Part shown: piece after piece, positions 1-11,254 of the stretch
How the letters are laid out: every line of letters starts with the position of its first letter
Position numbering within the stretch: position 1 is the stretch's first letter
NCBI GenBank assembly: GCA_051453625.1
Contig: JBOZIK010000001.1
Coordinates: forward strand, 231,715,586-231,759,592
Length of the DNA: 44,007 nt
Direction of reading: 5' to 3'
Source: Welwitschia mirabilis
Lineage: Eukaryota; Gnetophyta; Gnetopsida; Welwitschiales
Program-made: the position numbers and the translations under genes
Notes under the pieces: generated by a model
What the model saw: only the letters and a program-made list of their open reading frames with translations
What the model was told of the DNA's origin: nothing
The model's database searches: none

Positions 1-1769
1 TAAAATTAATCTTGATTCAACATAGCTTTATTTAAATAAGATGAAGGTTCAATGATTTAAAATAAATGTCAAAGGGTTTTAAATTTAGAACCCATGCTAA
101 ACAAGTCATAAAATTAGCAATTACACCTATAGAAATAAAGTTTTAATATTATACTTTAAACATACTATTAAATGTTTGAATAGTAAATCACGAAATTCTT
201 GCATGGAAGAGGAACACCCACCTAATATAGATTAGCATGATAATTATCCTATTAAAATATCACACATCAATATATTAAGGATAAAAATTTTGTTATAGGC
301 TTGAGTTTGTGGTAAAATTTAATAGTAGCTTAAAATAGGATTATCTAGTATAAACATAGCTTAAATAGGATTAATAATCTTTATATAAGTGATAATCATA
401 AAAATTATTATTCTATGTAGCAAAAGTTAATGATGGAGCTCAAAAATTGAGGATAATAGCTTAAGACATGAGGTATAAGCCATAAGAAAGAATAAAGAAT
501 TTAAAAAAAATGGAGGCAAAAACAACTGCAATCAGTGGAAACTACATACCAACTTAAACAAATGGGCCAAACTAGATTTGGAGTAAGCCATAGGCCATGG
601 AAGTTTATAAGTAATTATAATAATTTTAAAATATGAAAAGTTAAGTGAAATCCTATAAATATGTTAGCCTCCATGCAAAATTCAATAGAAAATAAATTAT
701 TTTTAATCAATACTATAAGAAATTAAATATATTTTCATTATACTATTGTCCACTAACCAAAAGCCATGGAAGAGAGAATAAATCCATTTATGAAATTATA
801 AAATACCAAAAATTAACTAGAGTTTTTCCAAGCCACTAGTCACCATTCTAATACTGTGGAAAAAAATAATTTATTAAATTTAGAAAATAGTAGAAAATGC
901 ATAAATTTCTACCAAACCACCGAAGACCAACCTCAGGCTATAAAATTAAAAAATAAAATAATTAAATATTTTAAAAAATGTAAGAAAGATAGTAAAAATG
1001 TAAGGAAGTCAGGGAAAAGAAGATAACATAGAAAAATTGACAAAAAGTAGATAGTTTGCAAAGGTGGAAAGTAAAGGTATCCTATAAAGGACTTAAACTT
1101 AGACATTTGTCAAATTTATTCAACTTTTATAACTAGATATACCACATTCCCCCTTTTTGCATAACTAGCAAAAACTTATCACTAGTAATTTACAAGCTCA
1201 AAATAAATATCTAAGAAAAACAATAAGACTTATAACACTTAAATATAACCTTTCTACATTGAATAGTCAAGATAAACCAACATAAAATTCCACTATATAG
1301 AAAAGGTAAAAATTGTAAGAATACAAGCCAAATAGCACTTATCCAAGATATCTTGCTTGAAACTAAGCTCAAGGGATTTTAAGAAAGAAAGAATGCCTCA
1401 AGAGGTTGAGCCAATAACCCTTAAAGTTACAAAACCTTAGAAATTCAAGAACAGAACAAATAGTTATAGATAAGGCCAATAAGAACCAACCCACTATGCA
1501 TGTCTTTACATGGAAAGATGAAATAAGAGTCAAGATAATGTATTATAAATCTTTTAGCAAAAAAGAATGAAAGGTATCAAAATAAGCCAAATACTTTCAA
1601 ATATAGCTAAATACCAACAAGTTATAAGATTTTAGTAATAGATCATCATATAACTTGCAAACGTGTAGCAACACTAGGCAAATAATAATCATAAACCATA
1701 AATAAATTAATTATAGGCAAACATATAAGTCATAAACAACTTAATGTATATGCATAAAGCTTTTACGAA
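1..1769 (-). repeat. Gypsy LTR A, left part (3' LTR of a minus-strand Ty3/gypsy element)
   Basis: Non-coding. The stretch aligns along its length with 13564-13850 plus 23304-24797, and with 26056-27905, so it is one of three same-direction copies of a long LTR. Position 1 corresponds to about 13564, so roughly 105 bases of this LTR lie left of the window. The copy is interrupted at 1769/1770 by the copia element and resumes at 10171. That it is an LTR, in minus orientation, follows from the right end of the copy: it finishes in TGTAACA at 10863, directly beside a polypurine tract on the minus strand. LTR B likewise begins with TG beside a minus-strand primer-binding site. There is no gene in this stretch. 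Confidence 0.8.
1765..1769. repeat. Target-site duplication, left (ACGAA)
   Basis: Five bases before the copia 5' LTR. Partner is ACCAA at 10171-10175, with one mismatch. LTR B (24794 on) and LTR C (27905 on) read TTTTACCAA without interruption here, so ACCAA is the ancestral target. Confidence 0.75.
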
Positions 1770-3381
1770 TGTTGGTAAATCTAGTTTTAATGATTTCACT
1801 TGTCAAATAATTTGTGTTATTATGTAGATAGGTCATTGCAAGAACATTAAACCTTAATAGGCACTAGATCATAATGAATCTTTAGAGATAATATCCCATG
1901 AAAAGGTTCAAATGCTAAAACACAAAATCAATTATTTAAAGATGTTTGGAAAATTGAAGACATCTCATGTGAAGACGTTTAAAAATCTGAAGTTATCTTA
2001 TAAATACTAAAAGTCAAGTCACATGCTAAAAAAGGAATACCACATTTAAGAAAACTAACTTAAAAGTTGAATCTAACGAAATAAAGATGTTTACATAATT
2101 TAAGATGTCTCTAATAAACTAAAACTGATAATAGAGTTAGTTTAAGTTTTGACTAATATCTTATGTTTTGGGTGAAATATCAACTTGTACATTGTGAATT
2201 CATGATCATAAAGGTGTAGGAATACTACAGAGAAAATTTTGTCAAAATCTAGATAAGTTAACTAAAGATGTTTATAAGGTAAAAATGCTTGACTACTGGT
2301 AGACATTTATAAAAGTGAAGATGTCTTAGATCAAAGTAATGTTGATTAAAACCAAAGTTACATTATTAAACCCTAGACATTCCCTACCCATTATGCAGTG
2401 GTTACAAAGTTAAATGAATACCCTTCAAGCTTAAATGGCTAGATTTTCCTTAACCTTATAAAGTCTCAATATCTAAAATCAAAAGAGAAATTTTGGTAAT
2501 TCATTGATTAAACAAAAATAAAAATAATTTTTGGGAACCATAAGAAATACTCAACTTTAAATCTTGGCATAAAAGAATCAGATCAAGTACTAAGAATGTA
2601 CATGTGAAAGGAACTGTTCATAAAGAATCAAGGCATTATTAGCAAGGAGCTTGTATTACTTTCATCTTTTGATCATAGATTTACATTACAGTTATCTTCA
2701 TTGATACTAATAATGACAACAATATCATCAAGGAGCATAAATATTCATCAAAATAATATCTTTAGTCTTGTTATTATTTTGTTCTTTTGGTTTACATTAT
2801 GAACTACCTTATTATTGAATCTTGTTGTAAAGTTCATTCTTGAATATCAAATACTTTTTAAGGCAACTCTTATAGGGGTGTACATTTGATATTATTCTTT
2901 TAGGGACTTTTTTGATGTAAGATTATTGATGAGCTAGAAAACCATTATTCCCTTGTAAGAAAGTGAGTGTTGCCTTGCAAGAAGACTCTTACTATTATAA
3001 AGATTTGTGGTGAACCTATAAAAACCACTATTTCCTTAAGGAGGAGAGAGTGCTTTTTTGTGAGAAAACTCTCATTTAATATAAGGTTTGTGATGTACCT
3101 GTAAAAACCATATTCCCTTGAGGGAAAGAGAATGTTGCATTGTGAGGAGACTCACATTTGATGTAAGACTAGTAGTACACCAGAAAACCACTATTATTTT
3201 ACAGGTTAAGAATATCTAAAGGTGTGAGTAGAAGCTAACCTTCGTATGTGGACATACCTAGGTTGGGAAACCATATTATCTCAGGAAGTTATATTATTGT
3301 GTATTTTCTTTTTGTGATTAGTCTAAATTTTTATTTGATGAAACTCATTCATACTTCTCCTCTGAGTTTAAATGATCCTTA
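1770..3381 (+). repeat. Copia 5' LTR
   Basis: Starts TGTTGGTAAATC and ends at GATCCTTA. It pairs base for base in length with 8559-10170. The U3 half carries several copies of a GA(C/T)(A/G)TCTTA-like motif. The downstream half has three imperfect repeats of about 90 bases around 2940-3190, of the type 'AAAACCACTATTCCCTTG...GAGAGTGTTGCCTTGCAAG...AGACTCTCATTTAATGTAAG'. These repeats are also in the 3' LTR. Confidence 0.88.
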
Positions 3382-3383
3382 AG

Positions 3384-3395
3384 TGGTTTCAAGAT
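3384..3395 (+). other. Primer-binding site (tRNA-Met type), decayed
   Basis: TGGTTTCAAGAT lies two bases after the 5' LTR. The usual copia site is TGGTATCAGAGC, so 8 of 12 positions match. Its placement supports the LTR boundary at 3381. Confidence 0.7.
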
Positions 3396-3419
3396 AGGTA
3401 CTTATAAAAAGAAGTATAT

Positions 3420-5170
3420 GTTAAACCTACACTCTTTGATAAAATAAACTATACTTATTGGAAGATGAGAATGTGTATGTAGTTACAAACTTTTGAGTTT
3501 TAGGTATGGTAGATCATAGAATAATGATACTTAGATCCTATGGAGACTATTTTAAATACTATAGGTAATACCATTACTTAGATCAAGAAAAGAAAAGAAT
3601 TATTAGATGAAGAAAAAGTGGTTTTCATGTATGATTTAAAAGCTAAGAATGCACTTTATTTTGCTTTATCTATAGAATAATTTAATAGAATAGTAGGTTG
3701 AAAAATAGCATAAGAAATTTGAAATGTTCTAGTTAGAACATATAAAGGCACATCTATTATGAAACAATTTAAGCTCCTAGTTTGGACAAATTAATTTGAG
3801 AACCTCAAAATAAATCATGAAGAAAGGGTTCATGAGTACTTCACTAGAGTTTCAAATATTATAAACACTATATGTGGCATTGGAGAAGATCTTCTAAAAG
3901 AAAAGGTAATACAAAATGTTGTTAGATCACTAACCCCTAAATATAGGCCAAAGACTATAATTATGAAATAATATAGAGATTTCAATAAAATGAAGATAGA
4001 AGAACTATAGAGTGCTTTCATAACATATGAAATGAATCTCATACAAGATGGACCCTTGAAGAAAAAATCTGTTGCACTTAAGACAAGCCAAATAAGAAAG
4101 CAAAGAACAAAAGAAAATATGAAAGAAGAACTAGAAGAAGGTGACTCTAATGATGAAGATGAGGAACTTACTTTTATTACAAAAAGAGTAAAGAGACTTC
4201 TTACATGAAAATACAACAAAATGAAGGGTCTTAGAAAACCATATAGTTTTTTAGGCAAAGGTAACTCAAAATGTAAATCTTCTAATAATGCTTCTTTTTT
4301 TGATATATCAAAAGTTGAATCTTGGATAAGTAGAGAACAAGGACATATAGCCTTGGAATGTCCTAGAAATCATAGATTATGGTATAAAGAACAAAATAAA
4401 GAGTCAAAGAATAAAAAATTATTATTTATAGGATGGGATGATGATGAAGAGGTAACATAAGAAGAAACACCTAATAATGAAAAAGCACATCCTTTATACA
4501 TAGTCATTGCACACCTTTAAGAAAAAGATGATGAGACTAAAGAAAAGAATAATTTAGATAGTGAAGATGATTTGGGTATGAGTTTTAAAAAAAAGTATAT
4601 TATAATTTCTAAAGAATTTATTAATCTACAAAAATTATACACCAAAATGAAAAATCTACTTCATAATAATGAAGAAGTATATGAATAAGAAAAAGATGCT
4701 TATAAAATTTTTCCTCTAAAACTTTATCTCTTAAAGTTAAGATTGATAGTCTAACATGTGAATTAGAGAAATTAAAATAGGAACTTTCATATTCAAAGAA
4801 AATCATTAAATGATTTACACAAGGCATAGAGATGTTAAATATCATGCTTAGACAAAGCAAAAAACCAAATGCCAATAGTGGCTTAGGATGTAATGAAGAG
4901 ATAACTGGTACTTCAGCTCCTCTATTTGAAAAGTGGAATTATAATCCAAGGTATGAGCATTTGATATACACAAATAACATTGTTTGTTATTATTATGATA
5001 ACAGAGGTTACTATTAGTATAGATGTTCAATAAAATTTAAAGACATGTATTATAATAATAGTATGAAGAGGCATGATTGAATATTAGAATGCGTTATGCA
5101 ATATAGACCAAAGAAAGTTTGGATATCAAAATCCAAATCAAATCTTAAGACTAAAAAGAAACAGACTTGA
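3420..5170 (+). pseudogene. gag: Copia gag (UBN2-type) pseudogene, two broken zinc knuckles
   Basis: Gag would form the particle and bind the element's RNA. One frame, with several stops, reads through the copia UBN2 gag fold: PTLFDKINYTYWKMRM at about 3426, then NLKINHEERVHEYFTRV and a VVRSLTPKYRPK block near 3920. It goes on to an acidic linker and a coiled-coil-like stretch. The first CCHC knuckle (4320-4365) keeps GHIALEC, but both leading Cys are Ser. A later LNIMLR...SGLG block (4832) is typical of SIRE-like gag. The second knuckle (4985-5026) keeps the outer Cys pair, while the second Cys and the His have become Tyr. The longest open piece is 4221-4460. It ends before any recognisable protease and follows the PBS directly, as expected. 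Confidence 0.85.
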
Positions 5171-6046
5171 CCCATTGATAGTGAAATCAAGGCATAATAA
5201 TAATGTAATAACTAGATTTAATGATGATCCATTTGGTAATAAGACAGTAAAATTTCAAAGCACCAAAGAATACACTAATTCATATAAGAACATAAAGAGT
5301 ATGCCTTGCCAAATTAAGTGAGTAAATAGCTAATCTCTGTAACATCTCAAATCCATTGGGTTTATCTTATGAGTTGAGATTATGATTAGATGTAATTAGT
5401 ATAGTTAAATTATGTGTGTGTTACTTATCTTTTCTTAGTGTTATTATTATTACTATATAAGTAATAGATTCTTTTTTAAAAATTTGAAACCTTCATTGCA
5501 GACGTCTTAAGTTTTATAAATGTCTCTATTATAAACATTTTAAATTTTATAAACATCTTGAAAGTATATGTCTTAAGTTTGACAAACGTCTTAAAAGAAT
5601 AGGTACATTATTTTATATTTTTAAAATACATGTCTTAATTTTAGTAGACATCTTAATAGTAGAAAAATGTATTATAAATCTTTTAATAGTACATTTCTTT
5701 GAGTTTGTAGATGTCTACTCTTTGTGTTTTAAACATCTTAAATGTTGTAGATGTCTTTACTATACTAATTTAGAAATTAAAAATATGCCAAAAACTAGGT
5801 TTTTAACCCTTTTTAAGAGGAAAAGAGACTACAAAATCTCATTTTTAAGTCCTTACATAACATGTATCTCTCTTAGGTGATTTTTTAAAATTCATTTTAT
5901 TAGATTTCTCTACTAAAATGTCTTGGATTTTTAATACATCTCAACAGTAAGCAAGAACAAGGTTTTCTCTTGAACTAGTGCATGTTTTTAATAGTTTGTT
6001 GTATTATAGTTATTCTTTTATTAGTTTTTCATTCTATTTTACAAAA
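5171..6046. other. Non-coding interior of the copia element, rich in GACATCTTAA-type motifs
   Basis: No coding trace was recognised. A SIRE element would carry about 4 kb of pol here, which is missing. From 5495 to 5950 the sequence repeats short words of the type (G/A)AC(A/G)TCTTAA and ATGTCTTAAG at irregular 15-40 base spacing. The same words occur in the U3 of both LTRs. A frame near 5245 (VKFQSTKEY) faintly suggests the extreme RNase H end, but this is too weak to call. Confidence 0.6.
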
Positions 6047-7920
6047 ATGGCTACAAGAAAAGTAGTAAAAACATTTAGAGAATATAAAAAATCCTCATAA
6101 CATTAAAGATCTTAATATAAACCACAGTTCTATAATAAAGCAGCCAAAAGAAGATTTAAAACATAGTTTAAAAACTATATTATTATAGAGATAACTCTTA
6201 GGTTTTAGAAGAAGCACTAAGATAAGCTTATGAGTTACTTCATTATCTTAGATGATAGATGATTATGTAACTATTTTATCCTATTCCAGATCTAGTGATA
6301 AGAGAGTTCTATGCTAGTATTTATGAGATTGATAACAGCACCAGTGCCTTTCAAACTTAGGTTAGAGATACCAATTTGAACATTGTTTTAAGTTTTGTAA
6401 ATTTATTACTTGGCATAGATGATATGAATGCCCCATAGATTTACACTCATTCCTTTAAATCTCTATTCAGTTTTAGAGTTCTTAGTGTATCTTGACATAG
6501 TATAAGTAATATTTTATTTAGGCACAATAGAATGAACTTTATTAATAATATTAAGAGAAATGATATAGTACTAGATGCCTTAATCCTATATTTGATAACT
6601 TTCTACAACATTTTACTTATGGATGGTAACTATAGTTATTGCAAATTCATGTAAACCTTCATTGTATATTATTTACTCATTAATTTATAAATATATTTGG
6701 GTTTTTATTTATGCATGGATAACATCTTATTATTTTACAAGGCGTAGAATTTTGGTCACTTTTATCTTATTAGTTTGATTACTAGTAGTGCAAACATTTT
6801 AGTATCACAGGTTAACCTTATCTATCAAAAGAAACCATTGGCATATTTTAATGAAAAATGAAAAGTACCAGTGTTACTAGGTGAGGTCACAAGTAGGAGG
6901 ACCCCTCAATATCAACATTCATTTTCTACTTCTACTCATAGCTCTTTATCAATGAAAAAGGAATTAAAGGCCATTATAAAAATGGTGGATAAAATTGAAA
7001 GAAATATTTTAATACTTAAGAAATACATACCCACAACAAGTAAAGGCAAGGCACCAATAGAGATTTAAGAATCCATGAGAACTCCCACGTGGTCAAAGTC
7101 AAAAGAGGAATCAGAAGAAGAAGAAGAGGAAGTAAGACCTTCATCTCCATTTGGAATAGGTTATGAATCAGGTAGCATAGTAGATAATGAATCCTTAGAC
7201 AAGTCTTTTGGAGATAAGGCATAGGCTTAGGAGGAGTACCATACTTCCATAGAGGCACATGTAAAATGGAAATAATAGGCTTCATGTCGTTGTAGTAAAG
7301 GCAAGCATAGTAGGAGATCAAGTCTAAGAGCTCAGATGTACCACCCCTTATCTTTAGTTATCCATGTCATAAGATCCCTTTTTATCATACTATAGAGCCA
7401 TGATAACCATAATACATAGTTTAATCATCACCACCTACACCTTTTTCACCTCTGATGTAATCACCATTACTACTGCCTACTTACATAGATTCTATTCAGG
7501 TAGAACCACTTTCACCTGTGCAACTACCACCTCTCTTTGTAGGAGATCATCACTGCCAGTTTCTTTAGGACTTCTATCACTCCTAAAGTATATTAATTTA
7601 TGAGAAAATAAGTCTTTAATGGTCCTAGTAAGACCTCACATCATCCCTCTAGGAAGAGGGATACTCGACCTTCCACTTTCTCATCATCATATATCTAGTC
7701 AACCTCTATCGCCCATGACAGTAAAAATAATAATGAAGAAGATTAAAGTGAGAAATACATGAATGACTAAAGACTTTTCTTTTGATATCTAAAAAGAGGA
7801 ATAAGTATTTGCAAATCATTATCAGATCAGTGACTTTTCAGTTGAACACTACTGCTTCAGTTTAAGACATCCTATTAGGCGGAGTTCTTGATTATAAGAT
7901 CTTAGATTGGATTCATGAGT
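6047..7920 (+). pseudogene. Second retroelement ORF (plant ORF-1 / 'putative plant transposon protein'-like), decayed
   Basis: Begins at an ATG reading MATRKVVKTFREYKK. With many stops and frame changes it follows the pattern of the plant retroelement family annotated as 'putative plant transposon protein' or ATHILA ORF-1. Visible pieces are AAKRRFK near 6140, then EFYASIYEIDNSTSAFQT with VRDTNLNIVLSFVNLLLGID (about 6308-6420). After these come an ILYLITFYNILL block near 6590 and QKKPLAYFNEK at 6830. A Lys/Glu-rich coiled-coil-like stretch (6940-7070) and an acidic run of Glu (about 7105-7140) follow. The tail (7400-7600) is Thr/Ser-rich. Its place between the lost pol and the 3' LTR matches the envelope-like extra ORF of SIRE elements. 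The function of the family is not established, and envelope-like is inference from position. Confidence 0.55.
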
Positions 7921-8543
7921 GTCATTAGTATATTAATAATCCCTCCTTGATATTTTGTCACACATCTTTGTTTTTTGACATTTTCTATCATTACTACTTA
8001 TTAGCATAAGTTTTTTTTCCCCTTATATGATTAGCATACTTTAATATTACTTTCATTAACACACTCTTTTCTCTGCTATACTCTAATCATTTATTAATTA
8101 AAATTGTTTTTGAATTTTTTTTAAAATCTTACTCTAATTCTTATTAACTATCATTTCCATAAGCACATTCTTTATGGAGTAGTATTACCATACAATTCAT
8201 TTTCATGCTTTAATGTATGGCACATTACCATTAGTATACTTATCGATTGAAAAATTATCAAACATTTATATGCTTTACTTTTTACATGCATATATGAATG
8301 GCAAACACCATGATCTATCATCTATTTTTATGTATTTATCAAATTACTCAAATTATTCTTAAATGTATCTTATTCTTATTTTTTAAGTGATATATGTCTA
8401 TGTGTTTTATGTAATTTTATGTGACTTATATCATGATTATTATAACTAGTAAATATATGCACTTTCTCTAAAAATATATATGTCTGATTTTAATTGATTA
8501 GATGATATTACACTAATGAAATTTACTAAGTTTTAGACATCAT
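7921..8543. other. T-rich untranslated stretch before the copia PPT
   Basis: AT-rich sequence with repeated TTAGCATA words and no coding trace. It lies between the second ORF and the polypurine tract and is presumably the element's 3' untranslated region. Confidence 0.5.
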
Positions 8544-8544
8544 C

Positions 8545-8557
8545 AAAAAGGGGGAGA
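8545..8557 (+). other. Copia polypurine tract
   Basis: AAAAAGGGGGAGA ends one base before the 3' LTR start at 8559. This is the plus-strand primer site and is typical in form for SIRE-like copia elements. Confidence 0.85.
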
Positions 8558-8558
8558 T

Positions 8559-10170
8559 TATCGGTAAATTTAGTTTTAATAACTCCACTTATCAAATAAT
8601 TTGTATTATTATGTAGATAGGTTATTACAAGAATAGTAGACCTTTATAGGTACTAGATCATGATGAATTTTTAGAGATAAAATCTTCCGAAAGGATTAGA
8701 TGCTAAACTATAAAATGAATTGTTTGAAGGCATCTAGAAAATTGAAGACATCTTAAATGAAGATGTTTAAAAATCTAAAGGCATCTTGTAAGTACTAGAA
8801 GTTAAGTCATAGGCTAAAAGATGACTCTCACATTCAAGATGATAGAGCTAAAAGTTGAATTTAACATAGATAAAGACATTTACATAATTTAAGACATTTA
8901 TACCAAATCAAAATAGGTAACAAAAATAATTTAATTTTTGACTAATATTTTACGATATAGATGAAATATCAACTTATACATTGCGAATTCATGATCATGG
9001 AGACCCAAGCATACTAGAGAGAAAACTTCATGAAAATCTGAATAAGTTGATTAAGGATGTCTACAAGGTAAAGATGTCTGACTATTAGAGATTTCTACAA
9101 AAGTGAAGACATCTTAAACTAAAGTTCATATTGATTAAAATCAAAGTTATCCACCTAGTGCCTAGACATTTTCCATTCATTATGCAGTGATTAGAAAGTC
9201 AAATGGCTATATTTCAAGTTTAAATAGCTAGATATTCCTTGATCTTATAAATCCTTAATGTTTTAAAACAAAATAGGAATTTTGGTACTTTATTAGTCAC
9301 TTAGAAATACAAACAACTTTTAGAAACCACAATGAATGCTCAGCTTTAAATCTTGAAACATAATGATTAGATCAAGTACTAAGAATGCATAAGTGAAAGG
9401 GACTTCTCATCAAGAATCAAGAAATCATTAGCAAAAATCTTACACTACTTTCATATTTTCATCTTTAATATACATTTTTGTTATCTTCATTCATACTTAT
9501 GATAATAACAACATCATGAAGAAGCTTAAATCTTTATCAAAGCAATATCTTCAGGATTGTTATTATTTTGTTCTTTTAGTTTACATTTTGAACTACTTTG
9601 TTATTTAATCTCATATTAAAATTCATTCTCGAATATCAAACACTTTATAGGCAACCATTATAAGGGTGTGCAATTGTGATTATTCTTTTAGACATTTGTT
9701 TTATGTAAGGTTATTAGTAAGTTAGAAAACCATTATTTCCTTGTAAGAAAGAGAGTGTTGCCTTAAAAGGAGACTCTTAACTATTGTGAAGTTTTGTGGT
9801 GAACTTATGAAAACCACTATTACCTTTAGGGGAAGAGAGTATTATCTTGCAAGAAGACTCTTATTTGACATAAGGTTTATGGTACACCTATGAAAACTAG
9901 TATTCCCTTGAGGGCAAGAGAGCACTACCTTGCAAGTAGACTCTCATTTAATGTAAGATTGATAATGCACTATAAAACCACTATTTTCTTATAAGTCAAG
10001 AATATTCAAAGGTATGAGTAGAAGCTACCTTCTATGTGTAGATGTATCCAGTTTGAAAAACTATGTTATCTCAGTAAGATGTATTATTATGCATTTTATT
10101 TTATCATGAGTTTAAATTTTTATTTTGTGAAACTCATTTACCTCTTCCCTCTAGGTTCAAATGATCCTCA
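8559..10170 (+). repeat. Copia 3' LTR
   Basis: Aligns end to end with 1770-3381 (both 1612 bp). It starts TATCGG where the other LTR has TGTTGG and ends GATCCTCA. Differences are mostly transitions. It is followed at once by ACCAA, the right target-site copy, and then by the continuation of gypsy LTR A. Confidence 0.88.
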
Positions 10171-10175
10171 ACCAA
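10171..10175. repeat. Target-site duplication, right (ACCAA)
   Basis: Partner of ACGAA at 1765-1769. It matches the uninterrupted sequence of LTRs B and C. Confidence 0.75.
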
Positions 10176-10863
10176 TAACATGACCACATAATAGATACAA
10201 AAGTATGACAACTTAATGAAACTAATAAATCATTTTTATTCTAATGTTAAATAAATAAAATGATCATAGCCATGATACAAAAGCATAATATTTAAGAGTT
10301 TACAAATGAATAAGACCTTAGAGCCAATAAAGCTATGAGGATCTCTTAGCCTTAGACACACTAACTTAATAGCCATAAAAGAACACAAAAATTTGGAAAT
10401 TCATTATATCAACTAGCAACTATTGCTACTAGACATCCAACCTAAGGCATGCAGATGATTTAGAACCTATAAAATGATACTAAGAAATGATAATTATAAT
10501 TAACCATAATTCCCAGAATAATCCAAGTAATAAGGAATAAAAGGAAACATCTTAATTCCATGTAATAAGTAATATTTCATGAAAATAAAATAGACTATCA
10601 AACCACTTGAATTCACATAATTAGATAATTAAAGTCAAGAATATATTTAAACCAAACAAGGTTAAAACCATAGAAAGGAACAAAAAGGCAAACGAAACAC
10701 GAATACAAGAGTTAGGAACACATTTAAGAGAAGAAACTAAAATTTATTTTAGCTTTTAAATGCAAGGTAATTATATTTTTATAATTAGTAATTTATATAT
10801 TTTTATTTTTCTTAATAAAGCCCTAGTTGCTTAATTATTAAGTTTAATAATTTAGGTGTAACA
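10171..10863 (-). repeat. Gypsy LTR A, right part with two deletions
   Basis: Continues the LTR interrupted at 1769. Compared with LTRs B and C it lacks about 265 bases near 10597 (present in C as about 28335-28600). It also lacks roughly 490 bases near 10735 (in C about 28730-29220). It ends in GGTGTAACA. On the minus strand this is the LTR start TGTTACACC, directly after a polypurine tract. This is the only complete outer LTR end in the window. Confidence 0.78.
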
Positions 10864-10876
10864 ATCCTTTCCCTCT
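10864..10876 (-). other. Gypsy polypurine tract (minus strand)
   Basis: On the minus strand AGAGGGAAAGGAT abuts the LTR start TGTTACACC at 10863. It fixes the element's orientation and the end of LTR A. Confidence 0.75.
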
Positions 10877-11254
10877 TAAGAACCTTTCTCTTAGAGTCTT
10901 ATAAGAGGTTTTAGTTTCTACTATAAGATATTTTCTTAAAATTACTAAATAGATTCCACTTTTATTCATATAATTCATTAAATCTTATAAAAAGAGATAA
11001 TCCTTCCTATTAAAATTAGTTTTCTCTAATCTAGAATTATAATAATTAGTTTTAAAAGTCTAATGAAGTTGAATTTTTACTTCTTGAACTGAGATCAACT
11101 TTGATATGTCTACTAAAAATTTTATTTAGTAGAGACATAAAAAACATTTTCTTAATAGTGAGTAGTCTACCTTTGGTTTCTAGCTTATAGGTGAATGATG
11201 CTTTCTTTTATATATATAACTTATTGGCATATTTTGACATTTTTTTATGCTTCT
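10877..11254. other. Gypsy interior without recognised coding
   Basis: Between the polypurine tract and gag. An intact element would have protease, reverse transcriptase, RNase H and integrase here, about 3 kb or more. Fewer than 400 bases remain and no pol motif is seen, so pol has been deleted. Confidence 0.55.

Larger units (their letters stand above)
1770..10170 (+). mobile_element. Ty1/copia element, SIRE/Maximus type, pol-deleted, inserted in gypsy LTR A
   Basis: A structurally complete LTR retrotransposon of 8401 bp: 1612-bp direct LTRs (1770-3381 and 8559-10170), a tRNA-Met-type primer-binding site two bases after the 5' LTR, gag, a second open-frame remnant, and a G-rich polypurine tract against the 3' LTR. 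The 5-bp flanks are ACGAA (1765-1769) and ACCAA (10171-10175), a target-site duplication with one mismatch. Long LTRs that start TGTTGG, the AAAAAGGGGGAGA tract and an extra ORF before the 3' LTR are typical of the SIRE/Maximus lineage. Protease, integrase and reverse transcriptase are not recognisable, so the copy is non-autonomous. The LTRs differ at roughly one base in five by eye, so the insertion is old. Confidence 0.9.

Noticed and set aside
3830-4258. 142-codon minus-strand open frame
   Set aside because: It lies opposite the copia gag frame, is Ser/Phe/Leu-rich from the A-rich coding strand, and shows no domain. It is a shadow.
7016-7321. 101-codon minus-strand open frame
   Set aside because: Opposite the acidic coiled-coil part of the second copia ORF. 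The Leu-rich composition comes from complementing Glu/Lys codons.
7400-7603. 67-codon plus-strand frame rich in Thr/Ser/Ile
   Set aside because: Low complexity and no recognisable family. Treated as the decayed tail of the second copia ORF rather than a separate gene.
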